Shown piece after piece: positions 1-9,154 of a DNA stretch of 64,000 bases; position 1 is the first letter of the stretch; each line of letters starts with the position of its first letter. The translations under genes and the position numbers were made by a program. Below the pieces are notes generated by a model. That model did no database searches. It had not been told where the DNA came from and saw nothing but the letters and a program-made list of their open reading frames with translations. Source of the DNA: Roseburia lenta (GTDB lineage Bacteria > Bacillota > Clostridia > Lachnospirales > Lachnospiraceae); contig NZ_JACOPG010000001.1 of assembly GCF_014287435.1 (NCBI RefSeq), positions 310,001-374,000 of the forward strand. The letters are read 5' to 3'.

Positions 1-574
1 TCGATACATAAGAACGGGAAATCCCTAACTGTCCAGCGATCTCTTTTTGCGTCGCCGCACTTAGTCTGCCAATGCCATAGCGCTTGCAGATGATCTCCTG
101 TTCTCTGGCGTTTAAGACCTGTGGCAGGATGTCACGCAGGCGAAGCAGATCATTTTGCTGATCCATCATGGCTGCGATATCCATAGGCTCCTGCTCTAAG
201 ACATCATACAAACTGATCTGGTTGCCTTCCTTATCGCTTCCGATCGGTTCAAAGAGGGAAACATCCTTTGCCTGTTTCTTACGCCCGCGGAAATACATCA
301 GCAACTCATTATCGATGCACCTTGCTGCATAGGTGACCAGTTTGTATCCCTTGGTCCCATCGTAGGTATCGACTGCTTTCAACAGTCCGATCGTCCCAAT
401 GGATACCAGATCCTCGGGATCTTCGCCCGAACCATAGTATTTCTTAGCGACATGTGCGACCAAACGCATATTGTGCTCAATCAGACTGGACTTTGCCGTC
501 AGATCTCCATCCGCCATCTGTCGCAAAAGTTTTGCTTCCTCTTCTGTGCTCAGGGGGGATAAAAATGTTTTCAT
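1..574 (-). CDS. sigK: Sporulation sigma factor, SigK type (partial, runs off the window)
   Basis: The minus strand from the ATG at 574 reads without stop to base 1 and gives a sigma-70 family protein. The conserved region 2 segment reads GEDPEDLVSIGTIGLLKAV, followed by YAARCIDNELLMYFR, and a region 4 helix-turn-helix ending LGISRSYVS at the window edge. The pattern fits the mother-cell sporulation factors SigK/SigE; the LGISRSYVS helix favours SigK. An in-frame TGA lies two codons upstream of the ATG, so the protein starts directly at MKTFLSPLSTEEE with no room for the pro-sequence seen in Bacillus SigK. It is not visibly interrupted by an intervening element within the part shown. Confidence 0.8.
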   Translation of the reverse strand, partial: MKTFLSPLSTEEEAKLLRQMADGDLTAKSSLIEHNMRLVAHVAKKYYGSGEDPEDLVSIGTIGLLKAVDTYDGTKGYKLVTYAARCIDNELLMYFRGRKKQAKDVSLFEPIGSDKEGNQISLYDVLEQEPMDIAAMMDQQNDLLRLRDILPQVLNAREQEIICKRYGIGRLSAATQKEIAGQLGISRSYVS

Positions 575-599
575 GTCGCCTCAGAAAATCATTTTTTAT

Positions 600-607
600 A
601 TTGTATG
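600..607 (-). promoter_or_regulatory. Possible sigma-E type -10 box upstream of sigK
   Basis: The minus strand reads CATACAAT 25 bp before the sigK start, matching the -10 consensus of sigma-E dependent sporulation promoters. The -35 side is GC-rich and does not match well, so an auxiliary activator would be needed. Transcription of sigK by sigma-E is known in Bacillus. Confidence 0.4.
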
Positions 608-644
608 TGCGCATCCCCCTGCAAGTGCCTTTCCACTCCAAAAT

Positions 645-1649
645 TTAGCGGATCAATCCGGTTAAGCCAATCTTTTTATGCACCTTGCGCAAGGTCTTAT
701 TGGCAAAATATGCTGCTTTCGCATCATTTTCCTTGATACAGCCGTCAATGTAAGCCTTATCCTTTAAGAGTTCCTCATAACGCTTTTGCAGTGGTGCCAA
801 TTCATCTGCAACCGTCTCACCGACTGCCAGTTTGAAGTCTCCATAACCTTTTCCGGAAAATTCTGCACTGATCTCGTCATAGGTCTTTCCGGTAATGCAG
901 CCGTAGATCTCCATCAGGTTGCTGATGCCCGGCTTGTCCTCTCCATAGCGGACTTCTGCCTCTGAATCAGTCACGGCACGTTTGAACTTTCGGATAATGG
1001 TGTCCTTGTCGTCCAAAAGCAAAATAGTCGCATTGACATTTTCATCGGACTTTGACATCTTCTTGGTCGGATCCTGCAAACTCATGACCTTGGCACTGTT
1101 CTGTCCAAAATATGCCTCAGGAATGGTAAATACCTCACCATATAAATTATTGAAACGTTCTGCAATATCCCTGGTGATTTCCAGATGCTGTTTCTGATCA
1201 ACACCGACTGGTACAACATCTGCCTGATACAAAAGGATATCTGCTGCCATCAGTACCGGATAGGTATAAAGTCCGGCATTGATGTTGTCCGCATGTTTGG
1301 CTGCCTTATCCTTAAACTGGGTCATACGGTTCAACTCGCCCATATAGGTAAAGCAGTCCAGAACCCATGCCAACTGTGCATGTGCCGGCACATGGGACTG
1401 ATAATAGATGCAGTTCTTCTCCGGATCAAGACCGGCTGCCACATAGAGGGCATATAATTTTCTGGCATTCTGACGAAATTCTGTCGGATTCTGACGTACC
1501 GTCAAAGAATGCAGATCCATGACACCATAAAAACATTCGTAATCATCGCAAAGGCTGACCCAGTTCTTGAGTGCTCCCAAGTAGTTGCCCAAAGTCAAAG
1601 TTCCTGTTGCCTGCATTCCACTGTATAATACCTTTTTCTCTTTTTCCAT
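645..1649 (-). CDS. trpS: Tryptophanyl-tRNA synthetase
   Basis: A 334-residue class I aminoacyl-tRNA synthetase that charges tRNA-Trp in the cytoplasm. The HIGH-type signature appears near the N-terminus as GTLTLGNYLG, and the KMSKS loop appears as KKMSKSDEN at about residue 200. GxDQxxH-like binding segments (VGVDQKQHLEITRDIA) precede it. The start at 1649 (MEKEKKVLYSG) is chosen over an ATG twelve codons upstream because GAGAGGAAGG sits just before it. The family is usually 325-340 residues, so it is complete. The DUF5662 gene ends 28 bp upstream and is probably co-transcribed. Confidence 0.97.
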   Translation of the reverse strand: MEKEKKVLYSGMQATGTLTLGNYLGALKNWVSLCDDYECFYGVMDLHSLTVRQNPTEFRQNARKLYALYVAAGLDPEKNCIYYQSHVPAHAQLAWVLDCFTYMGELNRMTQFKDKAAKHADNINAGLYTYPVLMAADILLYQADVVPVGVDQKQHLEITRDIAERFNNLYGEVFTIPEAYFGQNSAKVMSLQDPTKKMSKSDENVNATILLLDDKDTIIRKFKRAVTDSEAEVRYGEDKPGISNLMEIYGCITGKTYDEISAEFSGKGYGDFKLAVGETVADELAPLQKRYEELLKDKAYIDGCIKENDAKAAYFANKTLRKVHKKIGLTGLIR

Positions 1650-1677
1650 TTTGTCCTTCCTCTCTTTTCTATAAAAT

Positions 1678-2211
1678 CTATGCATTATGCAAAACTTGAT
1701 ATCTCACATAAGAAAATGTTTCTTCCTCGCCCTTTTCTGCTAGCATGACAAGCAGTTGTTCCAATAATTCCGCTGTCTTTGGATGCATGATGTATTTATG
1801 GCATCCCTTCTTATAATACTCCAGTGCACTGGCATCCGTATAGGCATCTTTCATATAATTGCGGCTGGCAGCAATCCGGTCGACAAACATCTCAACGACA
1901 TACTGTGTCGGCATTTCCATACCGACCATGCCTTCCCCGGGATTTAGGCTATAGTCGATCCAGTATTCAAAATGATGTTTGTTGCGTCCTTTGTGATGCA
2001 GCCATGCCATCGATACGCCTGTGGCTTCCCGCTCCGCATTGTTGGGACTGCGGTCGCCCTGATAGTAGCGGCAGCCGACTAAAAACTCGACCGGGGCATA
2101 CTTGGACAGATCATGCAAAAGTCCCTGTTTATATAAACCTAATTTAAAACAATAGCCCATGACCAGATGTCTGTGATGGGTGATCGTCTTAAAGTGCTCT
2201 AACGCTTTCAT
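1678..2211 (-). CDS. DUF5662 family protein
   Basis: A 177-residue soluble protein with histidine-rich motifs: ITHHRHLVM near the N-terminus, LLHDLSKY at about residue 35, and LHHKGRNKHHFEYW at about residue 73. These match the DUF5662 family, which is common in Firmicutes and has no assigned function. The HD-like HDLSKY and HHxGRNxHH segments suggest a metal site (inference). GGAAAGGAG precedes the ATG. The start overlaps the 3' end of the upstream GH13-like gene by 23 bp, indicating translational coupling in one operon that runs on into trpS. Confidence 0.8.
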   Translation of the reverse strand: MKALEHFKTITHHRHLVMGYCFKLGLYKQGLLHDLSKYAPVEFLVGCRYYQGDRSPNNAEREATGVSMAWLHHKGRNKHHFEYWIDYSLNPGEGMVGMEMPTQYVVEMFVDRIAASRNYMKDAYTDASALEYYKKGCHKYIMHPKTAELLEQLLVMLAEKGEEETFSYVRYQVLHNA

Positions 2212-4057
2212 TATACTCCTTTCCCTGCTCCGCGCAAGAAATCAAAATACTGATGGATTGCGGTGCCACCTCCACATGTCCCTGCTCCTCTAAAGCGACC
2301 GGCTCAAAGGTCTGCCCTATATGATCAGCCGTATTCATGACCTGCATCCAGCGTTTTTCCTGCGACAGACGCGGCAAGGCGATCCTTGCCCTTTCATAAT
2401 GAAAATTATATGCCACATAGACATCTTCTGCTTCCCCTGCATAGGCTCCGGCATAAAGGATGCCAATGGCTTTTTGCTCATCCCCGACCTGCATGAGCCA
2501 TGGTTCTGCACCATGATAAGACAGATCCGGCATGCCCAGATGCTTGTAATCGTTAAAACACATGGCATTTTCCTGTCGCAGCACGCGGTGTTCTTTTCGG
2601 AAAGCGATCAGATTTTTTACAAAAATGCCTAACGCCTTGGCATCCGAAGACCGGTTCTGATACTGTACCCAGCCAATGCGATTGTCCTGACAATAAGGAT
2701 TGTTATTGCCCTCCTGGGAATTAAGGCACTCATCCCCGCCCACAAGAAGCGGTACTGCCTGTGATAAAAAGGTCATACATAATCCGTTTTTGACCTGTTG
2801 GAAGCGCATCTTCTGGATCTGTTTGTTCTTGGTCGCACCCTCTGCGCCGTAATTAAAACTACAATTAAAATTGTTGCCGTCTCGGTTTTCCTCGCCGTTG
2901 TCCCGGTTGTGCTTTTCCCCATAACTGTAGGAATCCAGCAGGGTAAAACCTGTCGTATTCGCCATATAATTGACAAATCCATAGGAGACATTCTGTCTGC
3001 GCAAATAATTGGTAAACTGCACCATAGACCCCTGCATGTGATTTTGTAATTGACGGCCTACATATTGAAAATCATCTTTATACAAAAAGATGTGTTTTTT
3101 CCCTTTTTGTTCCTGCAAGATCTCCTCCGGCAGGTTTTCGCAAAAGATCTTGGTATGACGGAAACGATAGGATCCTGCGATCCGCTTGATCGGGATATTA
3201 CAGCCCAGCAGGTGGAAACCATCCGCGCCATAATATCTTACCCAATACCAGAGACAATCCAGCATCATGTCCTGGGGAACCTCTGATGCAAATGCCATTT
3301 CCAGAATCACTTCCATGCCCGCTTCGTGGATCTTTTGGATCATAACCCGGCACCGCTCTACGGCATGACGACCGCCAAAATAGGATGCCTTTGGTGCAAA
3401 ATAATAAGCATTGCCATAGCCCCAGTAATTGGTCTTATCCAATGTCTGCCACCGGGTGTGGCTGATTCCCTTTTCGTCCAGAAGCGTTTTCTTTTCACAA
3501 AAGACTTCTTCAAATTCGTAGATGGGCTGAAATTCTATGGATGTCACTCCAAGTCTCTGCAGATAAGGAAGTCCGGCGATCAGTCCGGCATCATTGCCCT
3601 TTTCGGATGCCTTATAGCCATGCTGCATGGTAAAGCCACGCATATGTAACTTATACATGACCATATCCCCCGCCTCAATAAAATGCCGGGGTGCTGCAAT
3701 CTCCTGCCCACCGGATACAAAGCCGCCATATAGACCGTCATCTGCTCCGATGCGCGATGCATCCTTCCACTTTTCACGCCCTACAATGCTTCTGGCATAG
3801 GCATCAACAAAAAAGTGCTCCCCACACCGGATCCGATAACAGCAGCGTTCCCAATGCTTACCCAAGATCTCTACCGAATAGACCTGTCCGATCCGATATG
3901 CCTCGGACAAATCTATTGTTTGGATCAGTTTCTTGGATCTACGGTCATACAAACAGATGGCGCAAGGCTGGTCCTCTCTTACAAAAAAGGTAAACATCAT
4001 GCCGTCTGCTGTTTCTTTTGTACCATAACTTTCAAAATCTCCGATTCTTATTTTCAT
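2189..4057 (-). CDS. GH13 glycogen-debranching-like protein, probably catalytically inactive
   Basis: A 622-residue protein of the isoamylase/GlgX/pullulanase-like GH13 family. It has an N-terminal CBM48-like domain (about 1-110), a TIM barrel with YKLHMRGFTM, YWGYGNAYYFAPKASYF and a GlgX-like segment GEKHNRDNGEENRDG. The catalytic regions are degenerate. Region I reads EVILEMAFASE instead of DVVxNH. Region II reads DGFHLLG where DGFRFDxA with the nucleophile Asp is expected. Region IV reads ANTTGFTLLD where xxHDGFTLxD is expected. It may bind glycogen without cleaving it (inference). The start at 4057 is preceded by AAGAAGGGG; an ATG eleven codons upstream lacks a good ribosome site. Confidence 0.8.
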   Translation of the reverse strand: MKIRIGDFESYGTKETADGMMFTFFVREDQPCAICLYDRRSKKLIQTIDLSEAYRIGQVYSVEILGKHWERCCYRIRCGEHFFVDAYARSIVGREKWKDASRIGADDGLYGGFVSGGQEIAAPRHFIEAGDMVMYKLHMRGFTMQHGYKASEKGNDAGLIAGLPYLQRLGVTSIEFQPIYEFEEVFCEKKTLLDEKGISHTRWQTLDKTNYWGYGNAYYFAPKASYFGGRHAVERCRVMIQKIHEAGMEVILEMAFASEVPQDMMLDCLWYWVRYYGADGFHLLGCNIPIKRIAGSYRFRHTKIFCENLPEEILQEQKGKKHIFLYKDDFQYVGRQLQNHMQGSMVQFTNYLRRQNVSYGFVNYMANTTGFTLLDSYSYGEKHNRDNGEENRDGNNFNCSFNYGAEGATKNKQIQKMRFQQVKNGLCMTFLSQAVPLLVGGDECLNSQEGNNNPYCQDNRIGWVQYQNRSSDAKALGIFVKNLIAFRKEHRVLRQENAMCFNDYKHLGMPDLSYHGAEPWLMQVGDEQKAIGILYAGAYAGEAEDVYVAYNFHYERARIALPRLSQEKRWMQVMNTADHIGQTFEPVALEEQGHVEVAPQSISILISCAEQGKEYNESVRAL

Positions 4058-4117
4058 ATGCCCCTTCTTACGCTTGCTTAAAACTCTCAAAAATCTCTAT
4101 TCATTATACTTGAAATG

Positions 4118-4146
4118 TTGCTTTTTTCCAAATCCTTTCGTATAAT
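4118..4146 (+). promoter_or_regulatory. Promoter of the DUF1292 gene
   Basis: TTGCTT at 4118-4123 and TATAAT at 4141-4146 are separated by 17 bp, about 50 bp before the gene start. AAAAGGAGACGG gives a strong ribosome site. Confidence 0.75.
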
Positions 4147-4197
4147 CTTGTTTGTTTCTATAAGATATCATACAAAAAACAAGAAAAGGAGACGGTT

Positions 4198-4515
4198 ATG
4201 GCAAAAGACGAAGTTTTTCCGGTAGATGAAAATGATGATGATGTGGTAGTGACCATCGAAATGGATGACGGTTCTGAGGTGACCTGTGAGATCCTGACCA
4301 TCTTTGATGTCAAGGATCAGGATTACATCGCCCTTCTTCCTTATGAGGAAAACGGCAAGGAAGTCACAGACGATACTGTTTATATCTATCGTTATCACGA
4401 AGCAGAAGATGGTACACCTGCCTTAGAAAATATCCAATCTGATGAGGAGTACGAGGCTGTGGAAGAACGCTTCGACGAACTCTTAGATGAGGCTGAATTT
4501 GACGACATGGACTAA
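4198..4515 (+). CDS. DUF1292 family acidic protein (YrzB-like)
   Basis: A 105-residue, very acidic protein. The core IEMDDGSEVTCEILTIFDVKDQDYIALLPY matches DUF1292 proteins such as YrzB, which usually sit near holliday-junction resolvase/alaS genes in Firmicutes and have no established function. The C-terminus is Asp/Glu-rich (EAEFDDMD). It is the only plus-strand gene in this arm and has its own promoter. It is convergent with the helicase gene, with only one base between the stop codons. Confidence 0.88.
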   Translation: MAKDEVFPVDENDDDVVVTIEMDDGSEVTCEILTIFDVKDQDYIALLPYEENGKEVTDDTVYIYRYHEAEDGTPALENIQSDEEYEAVEERFDELLDEAEFDDMD

Positions 4516-4516
4516 G

Positions 4517-6340
4517 TTATGTCTGCACCTTTTCTATTTCCTTTAGGAAACGGGAAGGGTGCATTTTTTTGCCCTGTTCCTGCCGGATGGCAAGCAGATA
4601 GAGGTTTTCTTTTGCCCGGGTCATCCCCACATAAAAAAGTCTGCGCTCCTCCTCGATCTTTTCCCTGCTATCCGCCTTTTTGGACGGCAGGATGGTCTCG
4701 TTGCAATCTAAAATAAAAACCGTATCAAACTCTAAGCCCTTGGCTCCGTGCAGGGTGTATAGTCCTACCTTTCCCTCTTTATCCAGAGATTTCTCCTGAT
4801 TGATGCGGTCTATGGCGTCTCTTTCTATCTCCCACTGCTCTATGATCTGCCCGGTCGTTTTCGCATTTTTTGCTGTCTCTTTTAATAGTCCAATGCTCTC
4901 CTGCCACTTTTGGTATTCCGCATCATCCCTCGCCTGCTTTTTAAGAAAAGCCTCATAGCCCAGCCTTTTGCAGATGAAGGTGATCGCCGCCGGACCGGAC
5001 AGGCTGCGCAGGAAGTTGATGTCCCCTTCCAGTTTTTCTATTGTCCTCTGCATTCCGGGCTGATCCTGATAAAAATGCTTCCATGCCTCAAAGGTCGTCC
5101 ATTCCCGCGTCACACTTGCCCGCTGTAAAAAACGATCCGGCCGATTCATGATGCGGAACAGATCCGGGCGGTGCAAAAGCGGGGAGCCCAAACGCAGATA
5201 GGCGATCAGGTCTAACATAACAAAGTGCTTGTAGGGATTTGGCACAGCATCCTTGACATAAAAAGGAATCTTTTCATCCTGCAATGCCTCGATGACGGAT
5301 CCAATCTGGGCGTGATTGCGATATAAGACCGCCATATCTTCCCAGTTTTTCCCTCCTGTTCTCTGCTGCTTTAGTATTTGCACCAGGTATGCGGTCTCCG
5401 CCTTTTTATCCGCAAGCGACACGACCTCTAAATTGCCCTTTTCCTCCTTCTGTCCCAGGATCTCTTTTGTAAAACGAATTTCATTGTGGGAGATCAGGGC
5501 AAGGGATGCCTGTAAGATTCGGGCTTTGCACCGGTAATTATCCCGTAATTGTAAGATCTTTACCCCCGGATAATAGTTTTCAAAAGAAAACATGAGATCC
5601 GGTCTGGCACCGCGAAATCCGTAAATGGACTGGTCATCATCCCCGACAGCAAAAAGGTTATTGTCCGGCAGTGCTAAAAGACGGATGATCTCAAATTGCA
5701 GGGCATTCATATCCTGCACTTCATCCAGCAAAAGATAGGAAAAACGCTTCTGCCATTTGGAAAGGAAAGATGGATCTTTGTAAAGAAGTTCTCTGGTCTT
5801 TACCAAAAGGTCATCATAATCCAAAAGGTGATAAACCTCTTTTCTCGCTTCATAATGTTCATACAATTTTATGATCTTTTCATTGGGAAAATAGGGGGAT
5901 GCATACTCGGCTAAAGCGACCATGGTATTTTTGATATAGGAGATCTCCTGTTCCATATGCAAAAGATCGTCTTCTGCACAGGACATCTTCACCACATAAG
6001 CCGTCTCTTTTAAGATTGCCTGCTTGCTCTTATGATCCAGCAGGCGATATGTCCGAAAGCCCGGTTCCCGCCTGAGCATGCCGTAAAAAACAGAATGGAA
6101 CGTTCCAAAGACGACCGGGTACTCCTGCCCCATCAATCCTATGAAACGTTCCTTCATTTCCAGTGCTGCGGCCTTGGTAAAAGTGATCACAAGGATCTGT
6201 TCCGGTGGAACGCCTCCTTTTGTAATAAGATGTTGGATACGTCTGGTAAGCACATAGGTCTTGCCACTGCCCGGACCGGCCAGGGTCAGACAGGGACCGC
6301 TACCATGACATACTGCTTCCTCTTGCGATGGACTCAGCAT
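4517..6340 (-). CDS. UvrD/PcrA-family DNA helicase
   Basis: A 607-residue superfamily 1A helicase. Visible motifs in order: Q-motif LSPSQEEAV, Walker A GPGSGKT at residues 22-28, TFTKAAALEMKER (Ia), LLDEVQDMN (II), GDDDQSIYGFRGA (III), LRDNYRC (IV), TLHGAKGLEFDTVFI (V) and FYVGMTRAKENLYL (VI). It is shorter than PcrA/UvrD (700+ residues), mainly in the C-terminal extension, as in several clostridial UvrD paralogues. Role: ATP-driven 3'-5' DNA unwinding in repair. AAGGAG precedes the start. The preceding gltX gene ends about 50 bp upstream. Confidence 0.92.
   Translation of the reverse strand: MLSPSQEEAVCHGSGPCLTLAGPGSGKTYVLTRRIQHLITKGGVPPEQILVITFTKAAALEMKERFIGLMGQEYPVVFGTFHSVFYGMLRREPGFRTYRLLDHKSKQAILKETAYVVKMSCAEDDLLHMEQEISYIKNTMVALAEYASPYFPNEKIIKLYEHYEARKEVYHLLDYDDLLVKTRELLYKDPSFLSKWQKRFSYLLLDEVQDMNALQFEIIRLLALPDNNLFAVGDDDQSIYGFRGARPDLMFSFENYYPGVKILQLRDNYRCKARILQASLALISHNEIRFTKEILGQKEEKGNLEVVSLADKKAETAYLVQILKQQRTGGKNWEDMAVLYRNHAQIGSVIEALQDEKIPFYVKDAVPNPYKHFVMLDLIAYLRLGSPLLHRPDLFRIMNRPDRFLQRASVTREWTTFEAWKHFYQDQPGMQRTIEKLEGDINFLRSLSGPAAITFICKRLGYEAFLKKQARDDAEYQKWQESIGLLKETAKNAKTTGQIIEQWEIERDAIDRINQEKSLDKEGKVGLYTLHGAKGLEFDTVFILDCNETILPSKKADSREKIEEERRLFYVGMTRAKENLYLLAIRQEQGKKMHPSRFLKEIEKVQT
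4521..4570 (+). terminator. Intrinsic terminator of the DUF1292 gene, overlapping the helicase 3' end
   Basis: TGCACC and GGTGCA form the outer stem around an imperfect inner stem, followed by seven Ts at about 4563-4569. It lies inside the last codons of the convergent helicase gene. Confidence 0.65.
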
Positions 6341-6390
6341 ATAGACTCCTTACTACTCTTCTTTACTTTTCCTCAGACCTTATATAGATT

Positions 6391-7848
6391 TTAGATTTCT
6401 CTCTGCAACTTTTCGATCGCTACACGGATCCTTGCTAATGATTCCTCTTTGCCGATGACTTCCATGATCTCGGTTGCGCCACCCGGAGTCATCTGTTTGC
6501 CGGAAACCGCTGTACGGATCGGCCATAATACATAACCATTTTTGTAGCCCTTCTCCGCTACGAAATCACGGATGCATGCATAGATTGCATCATTGGAATA
6601 ATCATCCAATGCTTCCAATACCGGAAGGATCTCCTGCAAGACCGTAAGGGAAGATTCCGGGCTTGTCTTCATTTTCTTGTGAGCGTACATGGAAATATCG
6701 TATTCCGGTACTGCCTCAAAGAAATCGATATGATCTGCGATATCCGGGAATACCTCGATCCTTGTCTTTACCATGGCTGCGATCTTCTTAAGATCATAGT
6801 CCTTGGTGATGACCTGACGGATATACGGCTCAGCCATCTCGTAGAACTTGTCAAAATCCATGGCTTTCAAATACTCGCCATTCATCCAGCGCAGTTTTAC
6901 CGTATCAAAAACAGCCGGGGACTTGCTCATATGGTGATAATCAAATACCTTTACCAGTTCCTCTAAAGAGAAGATCTCCTGATTGTCTACCGGGCTCCAG
7001 CCCAAAAGTGCCACAAAGTTGATGATGGCTTCGGTCAAAAATCCCTGGTCTAAAAGATCCTCATAAGAAGAATGACCGCTTCGCTTGCTGAGTTTCTGAT
7101 GTTCCTCATTGGTGATCAGCGGACAGTGCACATAGATTGGCACTTCCCAGCCAAATGCCTCATACAGGCGGTTATACTTCGGAGAAGATGATAAATACTC
7201 ATTTCCGCGAACTACATGGGTGATCCCCATCAGATGATCGTCTACAACATTGGCAAAATTGTAGGTTGGATAGCCGTCCGACTTGATCAGGATCATGTCG
7301 TCCAATTCTGCATTGTCTACGGTAATGTCGCCATAGATCTCATCTTCAAAAGTGGTTGTGCCTGTTCTCGGGTTGTTCTGACGGATGACATATGGCTTAC
7401 CGGCAGCCAGATTGGCCTCGATCTCTTCCTTTGATAATGACAGGCAATGCTTGTCATAAATGGAGATCTCTTTGCCGGCAACCGTCTGCTTTAAACTGTC
7501 TAATCTCTCCTGATCGCAGAAACAGTAATATGCCTCGCCCTTGTCGATCAGTTCCTTGGCATACTTTAAATAAATACCCTGTGCCTGACGTTCGCTCTGG
7601 ACATATGGTCCAACGCCGCCATCCTTGTCCGGTCCCTCGTCATGGATCAGTCCGGTACTTTTCAAGGTACGATAGATGATATCTACCGCTCCCTCTACAT
7701 ATCTCTCCTGATCTGTATCTTCAATACGGAGAATAAAATCTCCGCCCTCATGCTTTGCGATCAAATATGCATATAATGCGGTACGAAGATTGCCCACATG
7801 CATGCGTCCTGTCGGACTCGGTGCAAATCTTGTTCTTACTTTGCTCAT
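6391..7848 (-). CDS. gltX: Glutamyl-tRNA synthetase
   Basis: A 485-residue class I synthetase. The N-terminal [22 protein letters not shown] carries the HIGH-type signature HVGN, and KLSKRSG at about residue 240 is the KMSKS-type loop. Full family length. The start at 7848 ([12 protein letters not shown]) follows GAGGAAGGTTTTAAA; an ATG eight codons upstream is not favoured. It charges tRNA-Glu, and tRNA-Gln where Gln is made by transamidation, which is usual in clostridia. Confidence 0.97.
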   Translation of the reverse strand: MSKVRTRFAPSPTGRMHVGNLRTALYAYLIAKHEGGDFILRIEDTDQERYVEGAVDIIYRTLKSTGLIHDEGPDKDGGVGPYVQSERQAQGIYLKYAKELIDKGEAYYCFCDQERLDSLKQTVAGKEISIYDKHCLSLSKEEIEANLAAGKPYVIRQNNPRTGTTTFEDEIYGDITVDNAELDDMILIKSDGYPTYNFANVVDDHLMGITHVVRGNEYLSSSPKYNRLYEAFGWEVPIYVHCPLITNEEHQKLSKRSGHSSYEDLLDQGFLTEAIINFVALLGWSPVDNQEIFSLEELVKVFDYHHMSKSPAVFDTVKLRWMNGEYLKAMDFDKFYEMAEPYIRQVITKDYDLKKIAAMVKTRIEVFPDIADHIDFFEAVPEYDISMYAHKKMKTSPESSLTVLQEILPVLEALDDYSNDAIYACIRDFVAEKGYKNGYVLWPIRTAVSGKQMTPGGATEIMEVIGKEESLARIRVAIEKLQREI

Positions 7849-7901
7849 TTTAAAACCTTCCTCATCTAACAATTTCTATCTAATACATCATAGGAAAGTT
7901 G

Positions 7902-7936
7902 GCAGGTTTTGTCAAACAGGAGATGGCAAAACCTGC
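7902..7936. terminator. Hairpin terminator between gltX and the decayed region
   Basis: A perfect 10-bp stem GCAGGTTTTG / CAAAACCTGC with a 15-nt loop. It lies just upstream of gltX and downstream of the GH2 remnant. Confidence 0.55.
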
Positions 7937-7939
7937 AAT

Positions 7940-8280
7940 TTATTTTATCCGATCTGCACTTGGATCTCTGCGCTGAAATCTTCTCCGATACTTTCTGTCC
8001 ATCTTTATAACTGATCGCTGTGAGTATTCCCAGATGGTATGGGAGTTCAAACAATACAGCATTTAGCATTTTCTGACTGCGTGTTGCACGATCGACTCTT
8101 TTCGGGCAACCGCTTGTCCATTACATACCAGTTCTACTTCCTCTGCTTGGGAAAATACCAGCACTTCTACCATCTGCCCTTCTCTTACATCAAAATTCCA
8201 ATTCTTTGAGACTGCAAGAAATCCCCATGAACTAATGACCTCTCGCTTTCCATAAGTACTTGGATCATAGGAATACAGAT
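7940..8280 (-). pseudogene. Remnant of a GH2 (beta-galactosidase-like) C-terminal domain
   Basis: Two minus-strand frames joined by a shift near 8063 resemble the C-terminal DUF4982-type segment of family 2 glycosidases. The first gives SSWGFLAVSKNW, then EVLVFSQAEEVELVCNGQAV. The second gives FELPYHLGILTAISYKDGQ. The catalytic domain is absent and there is no plausible start, so this is a decayed gene. Confidence 0.55.
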
Positions 8281-8302
8281 AGGACAACAAAAACAATGCA
8301 AA

Positions 8303-8560
8303 GTGCTGTTTTATTTCTCGGTCTATCATTCACAACTGCTAAAAAAATACCGTGGTCTGTCTTTTCGAGATTATGTGCAGGAACTGCGCATGGAACAGGC
8401 ACGCCATTATCTTTCTGAAACCAATATGCCCATACGTCAGATTGCCCTACCGTGCGGTTACGAAAATACAAACTTTTTCTATCACTTGTTTCATCGTACC
8501 TTTGGCATACATCCCATGGATTATCGTATGAGTTCACGCTATGATTCTGATCCAATCTAG
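8303..8560 (+). pseudogene. Truncated AraC-type regulator (second half of the DNA-binding domain)
   Basis: The reading frame begins inside the AraC helix-turn-helix region. It reads LSFRDYVQELRMEQARHYL and IRQIALPCGYENTNFFYHLFHRTFGIHPMDYR, which are the recognition helix and signature of AraC/XylS. The sensor domain and first helices are missing. No ribosome site is seen. It abuts the GH2 remnant, so both are probably leftovers of one lost sugar-utilisation locus. Confidence 0.7.
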
Positions 8561-8588
8561 CACCTTTTCTTAATTATTTCATATGCTA
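8561..8588 (+). promoter_or_regulatory. Possible sporulation (sigma-K/sigma-E type) promoter of cotJ
   Basis: CATATGCTA at 8580-8588 fits the CATAnnnTA -10 pattern. CACC at 8561-8564 is a possible -35, with a 15-bp spacer that is one or two bases short. Sporulation control of cotJ is known in Bacillus. Confidence 0.35.
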
Positions 8589-8618
8589 AAGAATGAATCA
8601 TGCAGAAAGGATTTGCGA

Positions 8619-8819
8619 ATGAAGCAAAGACAAAATCAAGATCATCCCTCCTGCCGTGCAAAGATGCATCCCGGCAGTCTGGAGAACTTCGCTGTTGCCA
8701 TGGGCTACGTTCCCTGGCAATATCTGTCCACCTTGTACGAACCAGATAAGGCACTGAAGATCGGTACCATCTTTCCGGAACTCAACAAACCATTTGACGG
8801 AAGGAGAATACGCTCATGA
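8619..8819 (+). CDS. cotJA: Spore coat-associated protein CotJA
   Basis: A 66-residue protein. The segment LENFAVAMGYVPWQYLSTLYEPDKALKIGTIFPELNKPF is characteristic of CotJA, with the conserved VPWQ and FPELxxPF. The start at 8619 follows AAAGGATTTGCG. It is the first gene of cotJABC, a mother-cell operon of the spore coat. Its end overlaps cotJB by 4 bp (ATGA). Confidence 0.9.
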   Translation: MKQRQNQDHPSCRAKMHPGSLENFAVAMGYVPWQYLSTLYEPDKALKIGTIFPELNKPFDGRRIRS

Positions 8820-9079
8820 TGCAAAATCGCAGTCAGGAACAACTGCTCTATTGGATCGACATGGTCAGCATGATGCTCGTGGATCTGACCGAGTATTTAG
8901 ATACGCATCCTTTCGACGAGGCGGCAATGGATCATTTTAACCATTACCAGTCTCTCTATCAAAAGGCCCTAAAAGAATACGCTGAGGCCTACGAGCCACT
9001 GACACTGTCTACAGCACATCCTGAGAATATGTGGACTTGGGGACTGTCAAAAAATCCATGGGAAAGGAGTGCCAACTAA
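8816..9079 (+). CDS. cotJB: Spore coat protein CotJB
   Basis: An 87-residue protein with the CotJB signature: LLYWIDMVSMMLVDLTEYLDTHP at the N-terminus, HFNHYQSLYQKALKEYAEAYEPLT in the middle and WTWGLSKNPWE near the end. It is translationally coupled to cotJA (overlapping ATGA) and to cotJC (TAATG), and is preceded by GGAAGGAG-like bases. Intact. Confidence 0.92.
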   Translation: MMQNRSQEQLLYWIDMVSMMLVDLTEYLDTHPFDEAAMDHFNHYQSLYQKALKEYAEAYEPLTLSTAHPENMWTWGLSKNPWERSAN

Positions 9080-9154
9080 TGTTTCAATACGAGAAAAGAT
9101 TACAATATCCCATTCATATCAAGCAGACAAACCCGCAGGCTGCCGCCATCATCA

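Noticed and set aside
7602..8330. Attachment of another element at the decayed GH2/AraC region
   Set aside because: No direct repeats or recombinase remnants are seen; simple deletion decay explains it.
8265..8754. Minus-strand ORFs opposite the AraC remnant and cotJA
   Set aside because: Shadow frames with no ribosome site; the plus-strand sequences are recognisable families.
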